Source: JADFOJ01 sp041580235
GTDB taxonomy: Bacteria > Planctomycetota > Phycisphaerae > Phycisphaerales > SM1A02
Length of the DNA stretch: 24,070 bases
Assembly: GCA_041580235.1 (NCBI GenBank)
Contig: JBFGEG010000053.1
Coordinates: 1 to 24,070, forward strand
Reading direction: 5' to 3'
The position numbers were made by a program, and so were the translations under genes. Shown piece by piece: positions 1 to 5,724 of the stretch (its first letter is position 1; each line of letters starts with the position of its first letter). A model generated the notes under the pieces. That model had not been told where the DNA came from, searched no databases, and saw only the letters and a list, made by a program, of their open reading frames with translations.

Positions 1-56
1 ACCGCCGGATCGAATCCGGCGGTCCGTACGAGAGCGAGTGTCGGCCCGGAGGGCCG
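1..56. terminator. Two consecutive hairpins downstream of the BatA-like gene
   Basis: A perfect inverted repeat lies at the window edge: ACCGCCGGAT (1-10) and ATCCGGCGGT (14-23) around a 3-nt loop. A second follows: CGGCCC (42-47) and GGGCCG (51-56), also with a 3-nt loop. Each hairpin runs into the same heptamer, CCGTACG (24-30 and 54-60; the second copy shares the end of its stem). They sit just past the stop codon of the minus-strand vWA gene, so they could end its transcript. No T-tract is visible, and the left flank is cut by the window edge. They could equally be copies of a dispersed palindromic repeat. Confidence 0.4.
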
Positions 57-71
57 TACGGAGCGCTATGA

Positions 72-2066
72 CTATATATATGCCTTCCGGTGATACACCC
101 ACCACTCAAGCATCATGACCGCCAGACACAGGCCCACCGCCCACGGCCATAACGGCATGTACTGGTTGCCGCCGGCGCCGGCAACGAGCACGTTCTCCTC
201 CCTCGCCAGGATCCTTTCCACGGGCCGGATCTTGCCTTCGGCCTCGCTGAGACTGTTGACGGCGAAGACACGGGTCTCGCGGCCGTCGCCGCCCGCGGAC
301 CAGCTCAGCTCGTAGACGCCGCTCACGCGAATGGGGCCCCAGCTGAACATCGTCGGGTCGAGAGGGACCGGCCTGATGATCCGGCCCTCGGCCGAGCCGT
401 CGGGAATGCGAAGCTCGAGATCGGTGGCGCCCGCGGGCAGACGCGCCGTGAGCGCCTCGGCCGGCGCGAAGCTGGTGGCGCTGATCGCCTCACCGGCGTG
501 GCCGAGATACTCGATGGCGTTGACGAGAAACGTCACGAAGCCGCGTTGAAAGGGCCAGTTGCTGTCCAGCGGATCGAAGGTCACGCAGATCGCCTGCATC
601 GGCCCGCGGGCCACCGACACGATCACCGGTCCCCCGCTCCCCTCCGCGAGCACGACCACGTCGTCGGCGGGCTGAATGAGATTGAACCTCTGGATGAACA
701 GCTGCTCCAGGTTGACGAACCGAAACAGCGGGTGCTCGTCTTTCAGATCGAGAACGAGCTGCGCCTCGCCGCGGCCGTACTCGTTGAGCCCCTCCAGCGG
801 CGGGATGGCACCGATGGTGAGATAACGGGCCGGCGGCATCGAGCCCTCCGGCGGCGCGTAGCCGTCGAGGACCACGACGTCGTACTGATCGACGGCGCCG
901 TCGGCCGCCAGCCGCTCGAACTGCCGCGCCGTGAGCAGCTCCAGGCTCTCGATCGCCCCGACGCCCTCCAGGACGGTCCTCACCAGGAAGTTGGTGGACG
1001 CCACCAGACCCACCCGCAGCCGCCGCGGCGGCGGCACCACCAGCCGCGCCGCGTTGTCGGCGGCCAGGTCGTCGCGACGCAGGTTGGCGACCTCGATCAC
1101 CGCACCCCGCGGCTGCTCGAATGGCGTGAAGATGATGTTCTGGCGGCTGGGGATGAGCAGGCCCGTGGCCTCATCGGGCTCGGCGGCGCCGAGCGTCAGC
1201 TCCTCGATGGCCTGGGCCGTTCCGTTGACCGAAAGCTGCACGTCGAGGGTGACCGGCTCCGGGTTGAAATTGGCCAGCGCGACGAAGACCTCGACCGCGG
1301 TCGGACGGTCGTAGGGGCGCTCGATGGAGATCGCGGTCAGGGCGACGTTGTCCGACTCCGGCGTGCCGACCGGGTAATACAGCAGGGTCTCTCCCTTGAG
1401 GACCTGGTCGTCCAGGTCCTGGATCTGGCCGTCGCTGAACAGCTCCAGGGTCGCCGGATCACCGACGGGCCGGTCGGAATCGGGATCGACGTTGGTCGTG
1501 TACGCACGGGCGAGGGTGAGGGCCTCGGCGATGCGGCTGCGGCCGTGGGTGGGCTCGATGCGCTGGATCGCGGCCAGCAGTTGCGGCCGGGAGTCCGTGA
1601 ACGGGCTGCAGACCTCGGCCCGGTCGGAAAAGGCGATCACCATCGTCTCGCCCGCGGTCTGGCTGAAGAGGCCGCGGCCGTAGAGGGCCTCGATGCGGTT
1701 GGCGGCGCGGCGTTTGGCCTCCTCGAGGCGGGTGCCGCCGTCGGCACCGTCGGTGGCGGTCATCGACGCGGAGTTGTCGATGACGATGACCGTCTTGCCG
1801 CCGGTGCGACGGCCGGCCTGCAGCTGCGGCTGCATGACGGCCAGGGCCAGCAGCACCAGCGCGATCAGCTGCAGCAGCAGCAGGATGTTCTTGCGGAGCC
1901 GCTGGAAGGGGGCGTTGGCCCGCAGGTCCTCGACCGATCGCTTCCACAGCAGCGTGCTGGCAATGGGCTGCGTGCGGCGACGCAGCTTCAGGAAGTACAG
2001 CAGGATCAGCAGCGGGATCACCGCCGCCGCCAGGATCAGACCGGTTGGAACCGTCAGCCAGTTCAC
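72..2066 (-). CDS. BatA-like membrane protein with vWA domain
   Basis: The 664-aa protein starts with a BatA-type N-terminal region: a membrane segment at about 8-27, a basic stretch, and a second membrane segment at about 60-79. A vWA domain follows, with the metal-site motif DNSAS (97-101), a Ser near 177 where Thr is usual, and the Asp of LFSDG (212). A long extracytoplasmic beta-rich region leads to a last membrane segment near 639-657. The start is GTG (2064-2066), with GGAG only about 2 nt upstream. Proteins of this type are membrane partners of MoxR ATPases and DUF58 proteins. It lies 58 nt behind the DUF58 gene on the same strand and is probably its operon partner. What this complex acts on cannot be told from the sequence. 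Confidence 0.9.
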   Translation of the reverse strand: MNWLTVPTGLILAAAVIPLLILLYFLKLRRRTQPIASTLLWKRSVEDLRANAPFQRLRKNILLLLQLIALVLLALAVMQPQLQAGRRTGGKTVIVIDNSASMTATDGADGGTRLEEAKRRAANRIEALYGRGLFSQTAGETMVIAFSDRAEVCSPFTDSRPQLLAAIQRIEPTHGRSRIAEALTLARAYTTNVDPDSDRPVGDPATLELFSDGQIQDLDDQVLKGETLLYYPVGTPESDNVALTAISIERPYDRPTAVEVFVALANFNPEPVTLDVQLSVNGTAQAIEELTLGAAEPDEATGLLIPSRQNIIFTPFEQPRGAVIEVANLRRDDLAADNAARLVVPPPRRLRVGLVASTNFLVRTVLEGVGAIESLELLTARQFERLAADGAVDQYDVVVLDGYAPPEGSMPPARYLTIGAIPPLEGLNEYGRGEAQLVLDLKDEHPLFRFVNLEQLFIQRFNLIQPADDVVVLAEGSGGPVIVSVARGPMQAICVTFDPLDSNWPFQRGFVTFLVNAIEYLGHAGEAISATSFAPAEALTARLPAGATDLELRIPDGSAEGRIIRPVPLDPTMFSWGPIRVSGVYELSWSAGGDGRETRVFAVNSLSEAEGKIRPVERILAREENVLVAGAGGNQYMPLWPWAVGLCLAVMMLEWWVYHRKAYI

Positions 2067-2081
2067 CGCTCCGCGTCACGC

Positions 2082-2121
2082 CTTCGCGTCTTCGCGCCTC
2101 CGCGGGTTCGCGTCTCCGTGC
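2082..2121. repeat. Octamer tandem repeat in the DUF58/BatA gap
   Basis: Five degenerate 8-nt units stand head to tail: CTTCGCGT, CTTCGCGC, CTCCGCGG, GTTCGCGT and CTCCGTGC. They fill most of the 58-nt gap between the two genes and stop just short of the DUF58 stop codon. On the transcribed minus strand the units read like ACGCGAAG. The same octamer family recurs at 14945-14968. Confidence 0.65.
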
Positions 2122-2124
2122 CTC

Positions 2125-3054
2125 TCACCGCAACAGCCCCCGCTTGCGCAGATAGTCCAGCAGCAGCGTGGCCAGATCCGTCGCGGTGTCGATCGTGATG
2201 TGCATGATCCCGCGCCGCACGCAGTAGTCGCGCAGCTTGCCGCAGTAGGCGTTGAGGTTTTCCTTGTACCGCTTCAGGAGGGCCGCCGACACCGTAATCT
2301 CCGCCGAGTCCTCGTCCTCGATGTCGGTGAGCTTGAGGTCGCCGGCGAGGCCGTGCTTGGCGGGATCGATCTCTTCGGGGCTGAGGATCTGCAGGCAGAA
2401 GGTGTCGTAGCCGCCGCCGGCCAGGTAGCGCAGCCCCTTGTCGTAGCCCTCCTTGAACATGAAGTCGGACAGGATGATCATCACGCCCTTGCCCTGGCGG
2501 CCCAGGGCGATCAGACGCATCGCATCGTTGAAGCCGCTCTCACCGCCCGGTGCCAGGTCGAGCAGCCACGCGCCCATCTCCTGGGTGCGGCGCCGGCCGC
2601 GGAGGTTCGGCAGCGGCTTCACGCCCTCGCCACCGAAGGCGTAGAGGGTCACGCGGTTCTGGTTGCACAGGCCGATGTAGCCCAGCGCCATGGCGAGCTG
2701 CTGGGCGAAGACGAACTTGCCGGGGTTGCCCCAGTCCATCGACGCACTGGTGTCGACGGCGATGAGCAGGGACAGGTCCTCCTCCTCCAGGAACATCTTG
2801 AGAAAGAGCTTGTCGAGCCTGGCGTAGACGTTCCAATCCACGAACCGCAGGTCATCGCCGTGGGCGTAGTGGCGGTAGTCGGCGAACTCGACGGAGACCC
2901 CCCGCTTCTTGCTTCGCCGCTCCCCCTGGAGCTTGCCGGCGAAGATCTTGCGGCTCATGACGTCCACCTGGTCGAGCTTGGCCATCAGCTCGCCGTCGAT
3001 GAGCTCGTCCACCCGCTTGGGCCGGGGCCGGGTTGTGACACCGAAATCGGCCAT
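2125..3054 (-). CDS. DUF58 domain protein (vWA-like)
   Basis: The 309-aa soluble protein has the DUF58 hallmark block at about 60-79 (YRHYAHGDDLRFVDWNVYAR), followed by a vWA-type metal motif DTSAS (101-105) and a second acidic site in LSDFMF (Asp197). In this family the GDD-R-DW-AR block is the signature, and members are usually encoded right beside moxR, where they are thought to be MoxR partners. Here the likely moxR partner (4681-5724) is about 1.6 kb upstream on the same strand, with two opposite-strand genes between. The ATG at 3052-3054 fits the conserved N-terminus but lacks a strong ribosome-binding site. The next gene is the BatA-like protein, and the two are probably cotranscribed. 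Confidence 0.92.
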   Translation of the reverse strand: MADFGVTTRPRPKRVDELIDGELMAKLDQVDVMSRKIFAGKLQGERRSKKRGVSVEFADYRHYAHGDDLRFVDWNVYARLDKLFLKMFLEEEDLSLLIAVDTSASMDWGNPGKFVFAQQLAMALGYIGLCNQNRVTLYAFGGEGVKPLPNLRGRRRTQEMGAWLLDLAPGGESGFNDAMRLIALGRQGKGVMIILSDFMFKEGYDKGLRYLAGGGYDTFCLQILSPEEIDPAKHGLAGDLKLTDIEDEDSAEITVSAALLKRYKENLNAYCGKLRDYCVRRGIMHITIDTATDLATLLLDYLRKRGLLR

Positions 3055-3165
3055 CCGCCGTCATCTTACGGCGCGGTGGTGTACCCCGGTTCGAACTCGA
3101 GAATCTCGAGATTGGATTACGCACGCCGGGCCCGGATGACGCGTTACCATAGTGGAGGACGAGCC
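3055..3165. promoter_or_regulatory. Divergent intergenic region with 12-nt palindrome
   Basis: This 111-nt spacer separates the DUF58 gene (minus) from the small membrane-protein gene (plus), so promoters for both should lie here. It contains the perfect palindrome AATCTCGAGATT (3102-3113), with a second CTCGAG just before it. That is a plausible operator for a dimeric regulator. I could not identify convincing -35/-10 pairs. Confidence 0.3.
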
Positions 3166-3579
3166 ATGAGAACCCTCGGCCAGCCCATCCACGGACCGCT
3201 GCCGGGTCGGCGGGGTCGCCTGGCCCCCTGGTGGCCGGTGCTCGACGGCGTGGTCGCCGGGGCCATCGCGGGTCTCGCCACGATCGTGGCGACGTACCTG
3301 GCACCGTGGTGGGTTGTGCAGATCGTGGGGTTCCTGGCGTCACCGGTGCTGCTGGCGACGGCGATCTTCGAGCCCGCCACCGAGACGGCCGCCTCGGCGG
3401 CCATCGTCGGGGGCTCGGTGCTGCTGTATGTGGCCTACGGCGAGTTCCTGGCGTTCTGCGTCCGCCGCGAGATCACGCGATCGTTGTGGATCGTCGTCAT
3501 CCTGCTCGCCCACACCATCTGTCTCATCGCCTGGATCGGCACCTTCATCCGCGAAGTGATCGCCGGCCTGCCGTTCTGA
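3166..3579 (+). CDS. Small polytopic membrane protein, unknown function
   Basis: The 137-aa protein has a basic, proline-rich N-terminus (1-22) and about four hydrophobic segments near 26-46, 48-67, 76-97 and 106-126. A charged loop (REITR) precedes the last one. The start ATG is fixed by a good ribosome-binding site, GGAGGA at 3154-3159, 6 nt upstream; a longer reading frame continues far upstream but is a shadow of the opposite-strand genes. I do not recognise the family. It is followed at 98 nt by a hydrolase lipoprotein on the same strand and may share its promoter. Together they form a plus-strand island inside the minus-strand MoxR/vWA cluster. Confidence 0.75.
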   Translation: MRTLGQPIHGPLPGRRGRLAPWWPVLDGVVAGAIAGLATIVATYLAPWWVVQIVGFLASPVLLATAIFEPATETAASAAIVGGSVLLYVAYGEFLAFCVRREITRSLWIVVILLAHTICLIAWIGTFIREVIAGLPF

Positions 3580-3677
3580 GGCCGACCCGGCAGGAAGTGA
3601 TCACGTTGGGCGCGGATACGGGCGGCGTTCGAGTCCTTCGTGACGGTCGCCGCCGGCGGGATCAAGGAGGCCGCTCG

Positions 3678-4676
3678 ATGAACAGGGCGACCGTGAGGCT
3701 CATGCTGCCGGGGCTGCTGACCGCTGCCGCCGCCGGTTGCGGCGGTTCGCTCGACGGGCGCGAGATCACCTGGCGCAACGGTGATGTCGAGTTGGTCGGC
3801 ACGCTCGTCGTCCCCGACGGCGAGGGCCCCCACCCGCTCGCCGTCTTCGTGGGCGGTTCGGGCTGCGTGCCGCGCTCCCACCGGATGACGCGCGAGCACG
3901 CCAGCGAGCTTGCCGCGCGCGGCCTGGCCGTTTTCGCCTACGACAAACGCGGCTGCGGCGAGTCCGGAGGCGACTGGCGTGACGTCCCCCTCGAGCCGCT
4001 GGCCGACGACCTGCTGGCGGTGCTCCCGCAGCTCGTGGCGGATCCGCGGATCAATGCGGATCGCATCGGGCTGATGGGGGTCAGCCAGGGTGCCTGGGTC
4101 TCCCTGATCGCGGCGGAGAAGTCGAGCCGATTCTCCTTCATCGTCATGCTGTCGGGTCCGCCCATGACGCCGGCGGAGCAGGCCCACGCCATCGTCGAGC
4201 TGGCGCTCGAGGCCAAGGGCTGGGATCCCCGGTCGATCGCCGATGCCGTGGCGCTGGACCGAGTGGTCGCCGAGGTCTATCGCACCGACAGCGGCTGGGA
4301 GGCGGCGCGGCTCGCCGTCGAGGAGGCATCGAACGAGCCCTGGTTCGAGGACGCGCCCGTCGGCATCCAGTCCCGCGACAGCTGGAACTGGCGGTGGTAC
4401 GCCACGCTCATGGACCACGACCCGTTGCCGTCGCTGAGCGGTCTGGGAATCCCGATCCTGGCCGTGTACGGGGAGCTGGACATGATCGTGCCGGCCCGGC
4501 GCAGTCAGCGCATCGTCGAGGAGCTCGCGCCCTCGGCCCGCGGACCGCGCGAGACCGTGATGCTACCCGGCGTCGGGCACGAGCTGCGCCCCGGTAAGGG
4601 CGAATCCTGGCCGGACGAGCACTGGGACATCCTCGCCTCGTGGCTGACACGCTACGACATCCTCGCGGCCCGCTGA
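3678..4676 (+). CDS. Alpha/beta-hydrolase lipoprotein
   Basis: The 332-aa protein begins with a lipoprotein-like signal ending at Cys21 (TAAAAGC), so it is probably anchored on the outer face of a membrane. The mature part is an alpha/beta hydrolase: FVGGSG (57-62, oxyanion region), DKRGCGES (89-96), the nucleophile elbow GVSQGAW with Ser136, an Asp in YGELDMIVP (268), and His301 in GVGHEL. All three catalytic residues are present, so it is probably an active esterase, peptidase or dienelactone hydrolase-like enzyme. The substrate cannot be told. AAGGAGG (3664-3670), 7 nt before the ATG, sets the start. Its stop is 4 nt from the stop of the convergent moxR. Confidence 0.9.
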   Translation: MNRATVRLMLPGLLTAAAAGCGGSLDGREITWRNGDVELVGTLVVPDGEGPHPLAVFVGGSGCVPRSHRMTREHASELAARGLAVFAYDKRGCGESGGDWRDVPLEPLADDLLAVLPQLVADPRINADRIGLMGVSQGAWVSLIAAEKSSRFSFIVMLSGPPMTPAEQAHAIVELALEAKGWDPRSIADAVALDRVVAEVYRTDSGWEAARLAVEEASNEPWFEDAPVGIQSRDSWNWRWYATLMDHDPLPSLSGLGIPILAVYGELDMIVPARRSQRIVEELAPSARGPRETVMLPGVGHELRPGKGESWPDEHWDILASWLTRYDILAAR

Positions 4677-4680
4677 GATC

Positions 4681-5724
4681 TCAATCGAACTCGCGGGGCA
4701 GCGTCTGCAGCAGATGGCCGACGATGTCGTCGGTGGTGACGCCGTCGGCCTCGGCCTCGAAGCTCCTGATGATGCGGTGACGCAGCGCCGGTCGGGCGAC
4801 CTCCCGGATGTCCTTGAACGACACCGCGTAGCGGCCGGCCAGCAGGGCGCGGACCTTGGCCGCACAGGTGAGCGCCTGCGCGCCGCGGGGACTGACGCCG
4901 ATTCGGATGTAGCGGTTCATCTCGCGGTCGCTGTGCGGGCTGCCGGGATGGGTGGCCAGGACGAGACGGATCGTGAAGTCCTGCAGGTGCGGCGCGACCA
5001 CGATACGGCGGGCGAGCTGCTGGGCCTTGATGATGTAGGGCCCGTCCATGATGGCGCCGACCTCCGAGTCGGGGCCGCTGGTCGTCCGCGTCAGCACGGT
5101 GTTCAGCTCCTTGCGTGTCACGAAGGGCACGGCGATCTTGAAGAAGAACCGGTCGAGCTGCGCTTCGGGCAGCGGGTAGGTCCCCTCCTGCTCGATGGGG
5201 TTCTGCGTGGCCAGCACCAGGAAGGGCCGCACCAGCTCGCGTGTCTCGCCCGCCACCGTCACGCTGCGCTCCTGCATCGCCTCCAGCAGCGCCGCCTGGC
5301 TCTTGGGCGTGGCCCGGTTGATCTCGTCGGCCAGCAGCAGCTGGCTGAACACGGGCCCCGGCCGGAAGGAGAAGCTGCGACGCCCGGTTTCGGGATCCTC
5401 CACGACGACGCTGGTGCCCGTGATGTCCGCCGGCATGAGGTCGGGGGTGAACTGGATGCGGGCAAAGGGCAGGCTCAGCGTCCGGGCCAGCGTGCGCACC
5501 AGCAGCGTCTTGCCGAGGCCGGGGACGCCCTCCAACAGCACGTGGCCGTCGCCGAACAGCGCGATGAGCGTCTGGATGACGATCTCGTCCTGCCCCACGA
5601 TGACGCGGCCGATTGCCTGCCGCAGGCGCCCGAAGACCTCGCGGAATCCCGCACAGCTCTTCTTGACCGACTCGACGTCTTCGAAGACGAGATCGAGATC
5701 GGGCAGTGCCGCCGTGTCAGCCAT
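4681..5724 (-). CDS. MoxR-family AAA+ ATPase
   Basis: The 347-aa protein is of standard length for MoxR. It shows Walker A GVPGLGKT (66-73), Walker B LLLADE (129-134), sensor 1 in ATQNP (Asn175), the conserved PEAQLDRF (187-194), and a C-terminal AAA lid with SPRGAQAL. MoxR proteins are hexameric chaperone-like ATPases that act on vWA-domain partners, often in metal insertion or envelope functions. Its ATG overlaps the end of the upstream 988-aa vWA gene by 8 nt (ATGGCTGA), so translation is probably coupled. The DUF58 and BatA-like partners lie downstream beyond two opposite-strand genes. The generic symbol moxR would fit, but the exact subfamily is not resolved. Confidence 0.96.
   Translation of the reverse strand: MADTAALPDLDLVFEDVESVKKSCAGFREVFGRLRQAIGRVIVGQDEIVIQTLIALFGDGHVLLEGVPGLGKTLLVRTLARTLSLPFARIQFTPDLMPADITGTSVVVEDPETGRRSFSFRPGPVFSQLLLADEINRATPKSQAALLEAMQERSVTVAGETRELVRPFLVLATQNPIEQEGTYPLPEAQLDRFFFKIAVPFVTRKELNTVLTRTTSGPDSEVGAIMDGPYIIKAQQLARRIVVAPHLQDFTIRLVLATHPGSPHSDREMNRYIRIGVSPRGAQALTCAAKVRALLAGRYAVSFKDIREVARPALRHRIIRSFEAEADGVTTDDIVGHLLQTLPREFD

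Noticed and set aside
498..2198. Long plus-strand open frame (566 codons) opposite the BatA-like gene
   Set aside because: It is Arg/Gln/His-rich without domain motifs and lies antisense to a well-supported gene; high GC leaves such frames open.
3081..3113. Possible tRNA T-arm (GGTTCGAACTC)
   Set aside because: The flanking bases do not pair into a T-stem, and no anticodon or acceptor stem could be found on either strand.
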